From JAVJUS01 sp040220455 (GTDB lineage Bacteria; Pseudomonadota; Alphaproteobacteria; DSM-16000; Inquilinaceae), in contig JAVJUS010000099.1 in the NCBI GenBank assembly GCA_040220455.1, positions 1-39,685 on the forward strand: DNA of 39,685 nt. Direction: 5' to 3'. Numbering within the stretch: position 1 is the first letter of the stretch; every line of letters starts with the position of its first letter. A program made the translations under genes and the position numbers. Below are positions 8,499 to 16,309 of the stretch, piece by piece. The notes under the pieces are model-generated. The model had not been told where the DNA came from. It worked only from the letters and a program-made list of their open reading frames with translations, and ran no database searches.

Positions 8499-9085
8499 GG
8501 GCGCGTGCCCGGGATGTCCGGCAGGGCGATCGGAGTCTTGATCGCGCGCAGGCGTTCGTAGGCCCTCTTGGCCTTCGCGAGCCGCCCGTCGGCCGCTTTC
8601 TGCGGCTTGCGCCGGCGCGTCTCCGCCCAGGGATCGGGATATCCCCTCGCGACATGGAGATATGCAGCGGTCGCCGCCAGTTCGAGCTCGATCGGGCTGG
8701 TCCGGGCCGCGGCCTGAACGAAACGATTGCGTGCCGGGTCGGGATGGGCCGGCACCGTGAGGCGGAATATCGAATAGAGGCCCCCCCAGTCGGAGACACG
8801 CTCCTCTTCCTCGACGAGACCGAACACGTCGGCGGACCGCATCGCCTGGGTCAGGTCATCCGAATAGGGGCCATAGTGCTTGTAGGCATAGCGAAAACCG
8901 CTGCCGAGGCCGGCCAGCTCGAGAAGATAGCCGATCTTCTGCACCCGGGTGCGGCCCACGATCTCGCCGCCCGCGTCACGCACGATCGCGGCAGCGAGTT
9001 CCCGAGCCTCACGGCCCCGAGGGCGCGCCGCCGTCCGTTCGCCCGCCCGGGCCGTCGTCCGGGCCGTCGTCGCCTGTTCAGCCAT
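8495..9085 (-). CDS. YwgA-like protein, partner of the HD phosphohydrolase
   Basis: A 196-residue soluble protein. Residues 27-80 carry a helix followed by GRTRVQKIGYLLEL (44-57) and YKHYGPYSDDL (68-78), a pattern I associate with the YwgA-like group and with Panacea-type antitoxin-like domains. Residues 1-26 are an alanine/arginine-rich unstructured lead. The ATG at 9085 overlaps the end of the HD gene by 8 bases, and the stop overlaps the dctQ start, so the gene is locked into the transcript. In Bacillus subtilis the HD-protein gene ywfO is next to ywgA, which supports a functional pair. Biochemical role is unknown; the family call is from motif likeness and context. Confidence 0.65.
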   Translation of the reverse strand: MAEQATTARTTARAGERTAARPRGREARELAAAIVRDAGGEIVGRTRVQKIGYLLELAGLGSGFRYAYKHYGPYSDDLTQAMRSADVFGLVEEEERVSDWGGLYSIFRLTVPAHPDPARNRFVQAAARTSPIELELAATAAYLHVARGYPDPWAETRRRKPQKAADGRLAKAKRAYERLRAIKTPIALPDIPGTRP

Positions 9086-10598
9086 CGCCCGCTCCCACCC
9101 GATCGAGTGCCGCCGTGACGAATCGGTCCACGGCATCTTTCGCATCCTGATCGCCCTCGTCCACATAAGCGCGCAGGAACCGGAACCGCTCGATGCCATC
9201 GACGACCGGCGAATGATCGCGGATATCGCCGACCTCGCCATCCGGCAGCCGGATCCGGATCTGGTCCAGCGGTCCCTTGGAATCCTCGACGCCTTTGTAT
9301 GGCGCACGCTTGCCCTCGTCGGTAAGGAGCAGCCGCACACCGTCGTGACCGCCCGCTCGCCACTCCTCGATCTCCTCCTTGAAGACCTCGCAGGCTTGAT
9401 CGATCTTCGCCGTCGCCCGCTGTCGATCCTCGCGGGATGCGCCCGCCGGGGCGCGCAATTCCGCCTGGAGTCGCGTCCTGATATCGATGCACTTGGGCAG
9501 TCGGCGCCGGCGCAAGCGCGTGGCCATCTCCGCGACGGTCCGGTCCGGCGCCGCCTCGAGCATCGCCAACGAGCCCCAGAGGACGGTGTCGTCGAGCGCC
9601 AGCGCGGCATCCAGACTGTCGGGCGCACTGGCGAAACGGATCAACGGATGCGCCTTGCCGAGACCGGTTCGTCGCACGGCATCCTCCCGGACCAGCTCCA
9701 CGATGCGGATCATCAGGGCGGAGAAGACCTTCTCCGCGGCCCGCGTCGTCTTGTGGAAATAGATCGTCGGATAAAGCTGGAACAACGCCAGGACGAAATC
9801 CTCGGCCGCATGAATCGCCTTCGGTCCCAGAACGAAAGTCTCGACGCTCTTGCCTCCTTCATAGTCCGTGCCTGTCGGGACCTCGCCGATTTCCAGGTTG
9901 GCGACCAGCCATTCGAAGTCGATCGCGCCGTTCTCGACCCCGGTCATCAGGCGGTCCCGACGCATGTAATCCAGCCGGTCGGCGTCGAACTGGCTCGATA
10001 CGACGGCGTCGTAGAAGCTGGTCGGCGACCCGCCGATCAGCGTCGCGACGTCGTCGGCGAATCCGCTGCCCAGAGCGTTCAGCTCCTCGGCGATCTCGCT
10101 GTCCCGGATCAGCTTCTCGCTGACCGTCTCGTGCGCGGCCATAGGAAGGTCCAGCTCCTCGCCCACCGGCTCGAAGCCGTGGCTGAACATGCCGTGGCCG
10201 ACATCGTGGACGAGCGCGGCCGCGAGCGCCCGGTGCGCGCGGCTTTCGAGATACCGGCGCGGCCGACCCGCGCGGATTCGGGTCTCGATCACGTCCATCA
10301 GGCGCCGGGCGGTATGGAAGACGCCGATGCTGTGATTGAACCGGGTATGGGTCGCGCCCGGATAGACGAATTCGGAGAATCCCAGCTGGCGGATGCGGCG
10401 CAGGCGCTGGAACGGGGGCGTCTGGATCACCCGCCATATGGTGTGCTCGAACTCGTCGGAGAGATCGAACGCGATGATGTCGTGGACCGGGTCCCGCAGG
10501 CGCTGCGGCTTGTCGTCATGGACGGCCGGCGCCACGACTCCCGTCCTCGCAGCCGGCCCGGCCCAACCACGCCCCAGGCTATTCGTTCCCTTGCCCAT
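9078..10598 (-). CDS. HD-domain phosphohydrolase, SAMHD1/YwfO-like
   Basis: A 506-residue HD-superfamily protein of the SAMHD1/dGTPase-like branch. DPVHDIIAFDL (36-46) is the branch signature. The metal-binding H...HD...D set is intact: H89 in THTRFNHSIG, H131-D132 in LVHDVGHGMFSHGFE, and D207 in SSQFDADRLDYMRRD. Related enzymes hydrolyse dNTPs or other nucleotides; actual substrate here is unknown. The ATG at 10598 is 2 bases past a strong hairpin, so a later start (for example the GTG that begins VAPAVHDDKPQ) is possible. It lies between dctP and the YwgA-like gene inside the TRAP operon. SAMHD1-like proteins can act in phage defence, but nothing here proves that. Confidence 0.83.
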   Translation of the reverse strand: MGKGTNSLGRGWAGPAARTGVVAPAVHDDKPQRLRDPVHDIIAFDLSDEFEHTIWRVIQTPPFQRLRRIRQLGFSEFVYPGATHTRFNHSIGVFHTARRLMDVIETRIRAGRPRRYLESRAHRALAAALVHDVGHGMFSHGFEPVGEELDLPMAAHETVSEKLIRDSEIAEELNALGSGFADDVATLIGGSPTSFYDAVVSSQFDADRLDYMRRDRLMTGVENGAIDFEWLVANLEIGEVPTGTDYEGGKSVETFVLGPKAIHAAEDFVLALFQLYPTIYFHKTTRAAEKVFSALMIRIVELVREDAVRRTGLGKAHPLIRFASAPDSLDAALALDDTVLWGSLAMLEAAPDRTVAEMATRLRRRRLPKCIDIRTRLQAELRAPAGASREDRQRATAKIDQACEVFKEEIEEWRAGGHDGVRLLLTDEGKRAPYKGVEDSKGPLDQIRIRLPDGEVGDIRDHSPVVDGIERFRFLRAYVDEGDQDAKDAVDRFVTAALDRVGAGDG

Positions 10599-10600
10599 TC

Positions 10601-10632
10601 GTGCATCCCCGCCGATGACGACGGGGATGCAC
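10601..10632. promoter_or_regulatory. Perfect 11-bp stem hairpin between dctP and HD gene
   Basis: GTGCATCCCCG at 10601-10611 is repeated in inverted form at 10622-10632 with a 10-base loop. On the transcribed (minus) strand it follows the dctP stop by 23 bases and ends 2 bases before the ATG of the HD gene. No T-run follows, so it is not a canonical intrinsic terminator. It could stabilise the dctP mRNA or reduce readthrough and translation of the HD gene. Confidence 0.5.
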
Positions 10633-10655
10633 TATCAGAAAACGACTCTTCTATC

Positions 10656-11672
10656 CTAGGGGTTGTACGCGTCGAGGATCGCCTGGCCGGCGTCGCCGGC
10701 GCGCTCGGCCCATTCCTCGGTCATGGTCGCGCCGATCTCGGCCAGGCCCTCGGCCAGGGCGTCGCTCGGCTCGGAGACGGTGATGCCGTTGTCGGCGAGC
10801 GCTTGCGTCTGCGCCTCGGCCTCGGCCATGGAGGACTCCCAGCCGCGCGTCTCGGCCGCCGCCGCGGCGTCGAGCACCGCCTGCTGCGTGGCCTCGTCGA
10901 GGGCGTCGAAGGCGCGCTGGTTCACCACCACGATGTTCTTCGGCAGGAAGGCCTGGGTGTCGTAGTAGTGGCTCAGGAAATCCCAGGCCTTGGAGTTCAC
11001 GCCCGTCGAGGCCGAGGTGATCATCGCCTCGACCCGGCCGGTGGCGAAGGCCTGCGGGATGTCCGGCACCTCGACCTGGGTCGGCACGGCGCCGGCGAGC
11101 TGGGCCAGCCGCTCGGTGGCGGCGTTGTAGGTGCGGAAGCGCAGGCCCGCCATGTCCTCGACCGAGGCGATCTCCTGGTTGGCGTAGAGCCCCTGCGGCG
11201 GCCACGGCACGGCGTAGAGCACCATCAGGTTCTCGCGCGCCAGCAGCTCGCCCACCTGGTCGCGCGAGGCGGCCCACAGCGCCTCGGCGTCGGAATAGGA
11301 ATCGGCCAGGAACGGCACCGCGTCGGCCTCGAAGACCGGGTCCTCGTTCGACAGGCGGGAGAGCAGGAATTCGCCGATCGGCACCTGCTGCGAGCGCACG
11401 GCGTTCTTGATCTCCGGATGGGGGATCAGCGAGCCGGCGCTGTGCACCGTGATCTCCAGCCCGCCGTCGGTGGCCGCGGCCACGTCGTCGGCGAATTGCA
11501 GGATGTTCTGCGTATGGAAGTTGCCTTCCGGATAGGGGGTGGGCATGTCCCAGCTCTGCGCCGCGGCGGGGGCGGCGCCGGCGAAGAGCAGCCCGGCGGC
11601 CACCGCCCCGGCGGCCAGGGCGGTCCGCGCTCGCGCGGCGGCGGGGTGAGTGGCTGCGGGGTGATCGGTCAT
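10656..11672 (-). CDS. dctP: TRAP transporter solute-binding protein, DctP family
   Basis: A 338-residue periplasmic binding protein. The N-terminus carries a basic stretch and a hydrophobic signal segment ending APAAAQS, with likely cleavage after AAAQ or nearby. The mature part shows DctP-family features: AGSLIPHPEIKNAVRSQQVPIGEFLLS, the central GLRFRTYNAATERLAQLAG with the conserved arginine that usually contacts the ligand carboxylate, and PDIPQAFATGRVEAMITSASTG. The ATG at 11672 has a GGAGG box 6 bases upstream. It is the first gene of the operon, followed by the HD/YwgA pair and then dctQ and dctM, so the three TRAP subunits are split. Confidence 0.92.
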   Translation of the reverse strand: MTDHPAATHPAAARARTALAAGAVAAGLLFAGAAPAAAQSWDMPTPYPEGNFHTQNILQFADDVAAATDGGLEITVHSAGSLIPHPEIKNAVRSQQVPIGEFLLSRLSNEDPVFEADAVPFLADSYSDAEALWAASRDQVGELLARENLMVLYAVPWPPQGLYANQEIASVEDMAGLRFRTYNAATERLAQLAGAVPTQVEVPDIPQAFATGRVEAMITSASTGVNSKAWDFLSHYYDTQAFLPKNIVVVNQRAFDALDEATQQAVLDAAAAAETRGWESSMAEAEAQTQALADNGITVSEPSDALAEGLAEIGATMTEEWAERAGDAGQAILDAYNP

Positions 11673-11838
11673 GATAGCCTCCTCGTCCGGGGCGGCCTCG
11701 CGGACCGGTATTCGCCCCGAGCGGGCGGTCCGGTCGCGACGCTCGTTGGAAAGGAGAGCCTAGCCCGTGCGCCGCCCCGGGGCAAATCCCCGAGGGCGCG
11801 CCGCCGCCGCGGCGGTCGCGCCCCGGTCTTCGCCCGGC

Positions 11839-12096
11839 TCAGTTCATCGCGCGGTCGCCGTGGGGCGGCGGCGCGAATTGGGCGATGCGCTCGTTCAGCT
11901 TGCGCTCGATCACCGCCCCGGCCTTGGTGCGCAGCGCCCGGATATCCGCGCGCAGCTCGTCCAGGGTCTCGTCGAGCACCCGGGCGGCCAGCGCCGGGCC
12001 CATATGGCGCAGGGCCTCGGCATAGGCCTCGTTGAGCGCGTCGCCGCCCGGCTCGAGCGCGTCGATGGAACCGTCCCGGCTACGATCCTCGATCAT
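11839..12096 (-). CDS. Small hypothetical helical protein
   Basis: An 85-residue acidic protein, mostly helical, with LEPGGDALNEAYAEALRHMGPALAARVLDETLDELRADIRALRTKAG as its core. No signal peptide or membrane segment is present. I do not recognise the family. The start ATG at 12096 is preceded by GGGGAGGCTCCGTC, a good ribosome-binding site. It stands alone between dctP and the divergently transcribed hydrolase gene, downstream of a region rich in inverted repeats. Confidence 0.6.
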   Translation of the reverse strand: MIEDRSRDGSIDALEPGGDALNEAYAEALRHMGPALAARVLDETLDELRADIRALRTKAGAVIERKLNERIAQFAPPPHGDRAMN

Positions 12097-12365
12097 GACG
12101 GAGCCTCCCCTGTCCCGGTCCTGGTGTGATGATCCCGAAGTGCGGCATACTGCGCATGACGATCTTCGGGATCTGAATCACACGAGAGTCATGGATTCAG
12201 TTTCCCGCGTGCCGGCGAGCCGCCGCCGGGAGACCGTCTCCCGGACTGGACCACGGCGCCGGCCGCGTCATTGACATTGGTCAACTTCGGTTGACGTCAA
12301 CTCCCCTTGAATCGGATGAACAAGATCGGGTGAGTGGGGGAGATCGCGTGTGCTAGGCTCCGGAC
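12097..12365. promoter_or_regulatory. Divergent intergenic region with nested inverted repeats and TTGAC operator-like boxes
   Basis: Two sets of symmetry are visible. First, GTGTGAT plus GATCCCGAAG (12124-12140) faces CTTCGGGATC (12164-12173) and ATCACAC (12177-12183), giving a 17-bp interrupted stem; CTGAATC (12173-12179) can instead pair with GATTCAG (12194-12200), so the two hairpins compete. Second, TTGACattgGTCAA (12271-12284), GTCAACttcgGTTGAC (12280-12295) and the perfect palindrome TTGACGTCAA (12291-12300) overlap about 65-95 bp upstream of the hydrolase start, as expected for a repressor operator. No gene is visible in this stretch. Confidence 0.5.
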
Positions 12366-13055
12366 ATGCGCGTGACCTACGACATACTCGTTCCGGGCAG
12401 CAATCTGAAGCTCAAGGGCGGCTTTCTGGGCCTGTCGAGCATCGTGCTCGTCAGCGCCGGGCGGCATCGCATCCTCGTCGACACGGGCCACGCGGTGACC
12501 CGACCGATGCTGCGCGCGGCGCTGGCCGAGCGCGGGCTGGAGCCCGGGTCGATCGACACGGTCTTCCTGACCCATTCCCATTTCGACCATGTCGGCAATG
12601 TCGACCTGTTCGCGCACGCGCGATTCCTGATGACCGCACGGGAACGGGCCTATGCCGCCGAGCCCCATGCGCAGGACGACTTCGTGCCCGCCTGGATCGC
12701 CGGCTGGCTGGACCGCGCCCCGGTCGAGACGCTGGAGGGCGAGCCGGAGATCGCGCCGGGGGTCCGCGCCCTGGCCGCGCCCGGGCACACGCCGGGCAGC
12801 GCGGCGCTGCTGCTCGCCACGGAGGATCGCGGCAGGGTCGTCGTGGCCGGCGACGCGGTCAAATACCCCAAAGAAGCGATTGCCGAGCGCTGCGACCTCG
12901 CGTTCGATACGCCCGCCGCCGGCGCCCGGACGATCGGGCGCCTGCTGGGGCTCGCCGACCGGATCGTGCCGGGCCATTTCCCGGAGATGGTCCGGATGGG
13001 CAACGGCCGGTTCGGCTGGGAGGACGGCGCGGCCTTCGACCTGGTCGTGCGCTGA
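12366..13055 (+). CDS. Metallo-beta-lactamase-fold hydrolase
   Basis: A 229-residue MBL-fold protein. The metal site is complete: H70, H72, D74 and H75 in LTHSHFDHVGN, H141 in APGHTPGS, D163 in AGDAVKYPKEA, and H204 in VPGHFPEM. The arrangement and size are close to the AHL-lactonase-like group of MBL hydrolases, but also to other small hydrolases, so lactonase activity should not be assumed. There is no signal peptide, so it is probably cytoplasmic. The start ATG at 12366 follows GGCTCCGGAC with a weak ribosome-binding site. The operator-like region ahead of it suggests dedicated regulation. Confidence 0.85.
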   Translation: MRVTYDILVPGSNLKLKGGFLGLSSIVLVSAGRHRILVDTGHAVTRPMLRAALAERGLEPGSIDTVFLTHSHFDHVGNVDLFAHARFLMTARERAYAAEPHAQDDFVPAWIAGWLDRAPVETLEGEPEIAPGVRALAAPGHTPGSAALLLATEDRGRVVVAGDAVKYPKEAIAERCDLAFDTPAAGARTIGRLLGLADRIVPGHFPEMVRMGNGRFGWEDGAAFDLVVR

Positions 13056-13124
13056 CAGGCGCCGCATCCGGCGTCTTGGCCCGGCCCGGCGGGGCAGCAT
13101 CGTGGGCGACCGTGGGGAGGGGGA

Positions 13125-14279
13125 ATGGAGCGCATCGACGCGGTGGTGATCGGCGCCGGCGTGATCGGCCTGGCGGTCGCCCGCGCCCTGGCGACGGCCG
13201 GGCGGGAGGTGATCGTCGTCGAGCGCGCCGAGGCCATCGGCACCGGCACCTCCTCGCGCAACAGCGAGGTGATCCATGGCGGGCTCTACTACCCGACCGG
13301 CAGCCTGAAGGCGCGGACCTGCGTCGAGGGTCGGCGCCGGCTCTACGCCTATCTCGACAGCCGCAAGGTCGCCCATCGCCGCTGCGGCAAGCTGGTGGTG
13401 GCGACCGCCGAGGACCAGGTGCCGGCCCTCGACGCCCTGGCGGCGAAGGCGCGGGCCAACGGTGTGGAGGGCCTCCACCGCCTGACCGTGGCCGAGGCCC
13501 GGACGCTGGAGCCGAACCTGGCCTGCGTCGCCGCGCTCCTGTCGCCCGAGACGGGCATCCTCGACAGCCACGGCTTCATGCTGGCGCTCCAGGGCGATGC
13601 GGAGGCGGCGGGCGCCATGGTCGCCTTCGACGCGCCGGTGGAGGCCGGCCGCGTGACCGGCGGCGGGCTTGTGCTGGAAGTCGGCGGGGCCGAGCCGATG
13701 ACGCTCGCCGCCGGCCTCGTGGTCAACGCCGCCGGCCTGCACGCGCCGGCGCTCGCCCGCCGGATCGAGGGGCTGCCGGCGGCGACGATCCCCGTGCCGC
13801 ACTACGCCAAGGGCACCTATTTCGGGCTGTCGGGCCGGTCGCCCTTCGACCGGCTGATCTACCCCATGCCGGACGCCGCCGGGCTCGGCGTGCACCTGAC
13901 GCTCGACCTGGGGGGCCAGGCGCGGTTCGGCCCGGATGTGGAGTGGCTGGACGACGCCACGGACCCGGACGCGCCGGGCGCCTACGACGTGGATCCGGGC
14001 CGGGCCGAGGGCTTCTACGCGGCGATCCGCGCGTACTGGCCGGGCCTGCCCGACGGGGCGCTGGTGCCGGGCTATACCGGCATCCGGCCCAAGCTCCAGG
14101 CGCCGGGCGAGCCGGCGGCGGATTTCGTGGTCCAGGGCCCGACGGAGCACGGCGTCGCCGGGCTGGTCAACCTCTACGGTATCGAGAGCCCGGGACTCAC
14201 CGGCTCGCTGGCGCTGGCCGACATCGCACTCGACCGCCTGGGCCTCGCCGCCGCCCCGCCCTTGGCCGCGACCGGGTAG
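13125..14279 (+). CDS. FAD-dependent oxidoreductase, L-2-hydroxyglutarate oxidase-like
   Basis: A 384-residue flavoprotein of the DAO superfamily. The dinucleotide motif is at the very N-terminus (VVIGAGVIGLAVARAL), followed by VVERAEAIGTGTSSRNSEVIHGGLYYPTGSLKA, a hallmark of the LhgO/YgaF-type group. GILDSHGFMLAL and HYAKGTYFGLSG are further group features, and the C-terminal PGYTGIRPKLQAPGE and YGIESPGLTGSLA close the FAD site. It likely oxidises an L-2-hydroxy acid and passes electrons to FAD; true substrate is unknown. A GGGGAGGGGGA ribosome-binding site precedes the ATG at 13125. It lies 69 bases after the MBL gene and may be co-transcribed. The stop codon lies within the left arm of a REP-like repeat. 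Confidence 0.85.
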   Translation: MERIDAVVIGAGVIGLAVARALATAGREVIVVERAEAIGTGTSSRNSEVIHGGLYYPTGSLKARTCVEGRRRLYAYLDSRKVAHRRCGKLVVATAEDQVPALDALAAKARANGVEGLHRLTVAEARTLEPNLACVAALLSPETGILDSHGFMLALQGDAEAAGAMVAFDAPVEAGRVTGGGLVLEVGGAEPMTLAAGLVVNAAGLHAPALARRIEGLPAATIPVPHYAKGTYFGLSGRSPFDRLIYPMPDAAGLGVHLTLDLGGQARFGPDVEWLDDATDPDAPGAYDVDPGRAEGFYAAIRAYWPGLPDGALVPGYTGIRPKLQAPGEPAADFVVQGPTEHGVAGLVNLYGIESPGLTGSLALADIALDRLGLAAAPPLAATG

Positions 14280-14363
14280 GTCGGTCGATCCAAGCGAACC
14301 CCACGGGCTCGAGCCCGCCCCATCGCCGCAGCCGTCGGGCTCGCTGACGCTCGACCGACCTAC
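14276..14363. repeat. REP-like palindromic element between convergent genes
   Basis: The outer arms GTAGGTCGGTCGA (14276-14288) and TCGACCGACCTAC (14351-14363) are a perfect 13-bp inverted repeat. Inside is a perfect 12-bp palindrome GGGCTCGAGCCC (14305-14316). The left arm includes the stop codon TAG of the oxidoreductase gene, and the right arm ends 8 bases before the end of the lipoprotein gene on the other strand. The GTAGGTCGG...CCGACCTAC form is typical of dispersed REP/MITE-type sequences. It may also act as a bidirectional terminator. Confidence 0.65.
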
Positions 14364-14371
14364 GGGGCGAC

Positions 14372-15544
14372 CTACCGGACGAAGACGCGGACCTCGTTGC
14401 TGCGCACGTCGGCCGACTGGCTGGCGGCGAGATAGACCCGGTCCGGCGGCAGGCCGAGGCTGATCAGCGTGCGCATCACCGCCTCCGCCCGGTCGCGGGC
14501 GTCGTTGGCGGCGAGCGCCGACTCGGCGGGGTTGCCGGTGTTTCGGCTGACGGCGACGAGCTCGAAGGCGGCGCCAGGCCGGGCGTCGAGGGCCTGGCTG
14601 ACGGCGTCGTAGAGCGGCTGCTCGTAGGCGACGTTCGGATCGTCGAAGCGGATCACGACCAGCGGGCGGTCCGGCGCCGGCGCGGCGGGCGCGACGGCGG
14701 CCGTCCGGATCGGCAGGCCGCCGCCGGCGCGGTTGGCGAGGCTGGTGCCGTAGAGCTCCCCGTTGGCGATGGCGAGCTGCAGGGTCTGCAGATTCGACCG
14801 TTCGGAATTGACGTAGCGGGTCTGCCGGTTGATGTCCTCCGACAGCTCGGAGAGCAGGCGGTCGAGCAGGACGAGCGTGCGGTTGACCTCGTCCTCCAGG
14901 ATCGCGAGCTGGCGGTGGTCCTCCTCGACCGCGCCGGAGAGCCGGAAGGTCGCGCGGACCGATTCGAGCAGGTAGCCCGCCAGCGAGTTGTCGCCGGCGA
15001 CCTGGCTCGACAGGTTGTTCATGCGCGTGATCGCCGAGGACAGGTCCTCGAGCTGGAGCGCCGCCTCGCCCCATTGCTGTTCCAGGATCGGGTTGCCGGG
15101 CGTCGTGCCGGCCTGCAGGCGGGCCTGGATCGCGGCGACCAGGGCGAAATACTCCTGCGCTTCCGCGATCGCCTCGGCCCGGACGTCCTGGAGACGGGAA
15201 TTGTGGCCGCTGACCCGGTCGCGCAGGCCGGAGAGATCGCCCGCCAGCCCGCGCACGCGGCGCCCGACCTCGGTGCCGGTCTGCGGGCCGAGCGTGATCG
15301 GCCGGGGCTCGAACTCCCCGGTGCCGAGGGACAGCCCGCCGGTGCCCAGGACCGTCGCGGCATCGCCGCCCGTGCCGGCCGAGGCCGGCAGGGCGTTCAT
15401 CCCCGCCCCCGACGCCCCCGGCGCCGAGGACCCGGCCGGTTCCCCGTCCGCCCCGGATGGCCAGGGGCCGTTGCCCTGACCGCTGCAGGCGCTCAGGAGG
15501 CCGCCGGCCACCAGGGCAGCGACAAAGAACCGTGGTGTCCGCAT
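14372..15544 (-). CDS. Lipoprotein with coiled coil and OmpA-like C-terminal domain
   Basis: A 390-residue protein. The frame is open further upstream, but the ATG at 15544 gives a clear lipoprotein signal, MRTPRFFVAALVAGGLLSAC, with lipobox L-S-A-C and lipidated C20. A Gly/Ala/Ser-rich linker follows (about 21-70). The middle (about 90-270) is helical and probably coiled coil. The C-terminal 120 residues resemble an OmpA peptidoglycan-binding domain: VVIRFDDPNVAYEQPLYDAVSQAL, then LVAVSRNTG, NDARDRAEAVMRTLISLGLPPDRV and SNEVRVFVR. The expected site is the outer membrane, periplasmic face, linked to peptidoglycan. The exact role is unknown. Confidence 0.75.
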   Translation of the reverse strand: MRTPRFFVAALVAGGLLSACSGQGNGPWPSGADGEPAGSSAPGASGAGMNALPASAGTGGDAATVLGTGGLSLGTGEFEPRPITLGPQTGTEVGRRVRGLAGDLSGLRDRVSGHNSRLQDVRAEAIAEAQEYFALVAAIQARLQAGTTPGNPILEQQWGEAALQLEDLSSAITRMNNLSSQVAGDNSLAGYLLESVRATFRLSGAVEEDHRQLAILEDEVNRTLVLLDRLLSELSEDINRQTRYVNSERSNLQTLQLAIANGELYGTSLANRAGGGLPIRTAAVAPAAPAPDRPLVVIRFDDPNVAYEQPLYDAVSQALDARPGAAFELVAVSRNTGNPAESALAANDARDRAEAVMRTLISLGLPPDRVYLAASQSADVRSNEVRVFVR

Positions 15545-15974
15545 GGGCACCGCCAAACCCCGTCCGTCATGGCTCTTGCCGCGACCCGTCGCCGCCGGGC
15601 CGCGGTATGGCTTTTTGCCGGTGGGACGCCGATGGACGGTCCCCCCGAAATCCGGCGGATAGTACTTTGGGGATTCCGGCACGACAAGGCGGGATTGCCC
15701 GCAAGCGCCGCCCGATCCCCGCCGCGTGCCCGTCGGGCGCCGTCCGGGGGCTATTCGGGGCCGCTCGAGGGCCGGCAGGCGCGGCTGTCGACCCCACGGC
15801 GCGCTCCCTGGACCCCGCGCCGGAACCCACCCACATGCCGGTGGCGAGGACGCGGCCGGGACGCGATCCGGCCCGGCGCGGGCGGGTCCACTTCCGCGCT
15901 TGCCATGCCGGAACGCTTCGATTAGCTTCCCGCAGCCTCGCCGACGCCCGCACGGGAGGGCCGTCGCCGACAGC
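15545..15974. other. Intergenic region upstream of tRNA-Arg, no gene seen
   Basis: This 430-bp stretch lies between the start of the lipoprotein gene and tRNA-Arg. Open frames here have no ribosome-binding site or recognisable product. It should hold the promoters of the lipoprotein gene (minus) and of the tRNA (plus), but no clear -35/-10 pair stands out. Confidence 0.4.
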
Positions 15975-16051
15975 GCGCCCGTAGCTCAATTGGATAGAGC
16001 ACCTGACTACGGATCAGGAGGTTGGGAGTTCGAATCTTCCCGGGCGCGCCA
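15975..16051 (+). tRNA. tRNA-Arg (anticodon ACG)
   Basis: The cloverleaf is complete: acceptor GCGCCCG (15975-15981) pairs with CGGGCGC (16041-16047). The D arm is TAGCTCAATTGGATAGAGC, the anticodon stem-loop CTGAC-TACGGA-TCAG contains anticodon ACG, and the T arm includes GTTCGAATC. Discriminator G and encoded CCA end at 16051. The ACG wobble A is usually edited to inosine by TadA. From 16007 onward, the sequence is also the left attachment site of the integrated element, which therefore restores the tRNA 3' half. Confidence 0.97.
16007..16051 (+). repeat. Left attachment site (attL) of the integrated element
   Basis: The 45 bases from the tRNA anticodon loop to the CCA end recur without a mismatch at 32898-32942. 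Identity stops at both sides. The repeat covers the anticodon-loop part, the variable loop, T arm and acceptor 3' strand, a standard target for tyrosine integrases. Confidence 0.95.
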
Positions 16052-16309
16052 ATCTTCTCAAGGACTTAACACCCTGCCGCAGCGTCGCTCACTTCTCGGG
16101 CGTCGCGCAGGCGTCGCGCCAACTTCGCCGACCTCTGCAACGGTGTCTCGTCCCGAAGGAGAGTGATCCCCTTTCAACTCAAAGGGGATTCGACTTATCC
16201 ACAGAGTCCCGATAGGTTCCTCGGTCGGTCGACTTTTCGAGTCGGAGTTCACGAGGAGGGCAGCGGTAACGTCGGTGCGCCCGCGCGTCGCACGCTCGCG
16301 TCACGGGAT
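16052..16309. promoter_or_regulatory. Left end of element: integrase-type repeat doublet, hairpin and DnaA box
   Basis: No gene is seen. GGCGTCGCGC occurs at 16099-16108 and again at 16110-16119 (11-bp phase); the same doublet is near the right end of the element, which suggests integrase arm-type sites. ATCCCCTTT (16166-16174) and AAAGGGGAT (16181-16189) form a 9-bp hairpin with a 6-base loop. TTATCCACA at 16195-16203 is a perfect consensus DnaA box. The promoter of the following nuclease-like gene should also lie here. Confidence 0.55.

Noticed and set aside
8949..12035. Long plus-strand frame over the HD gene and dctP
   Set aside because: Antisense to genes with clear catalytic motifs; no ribosome-binding site or known product.
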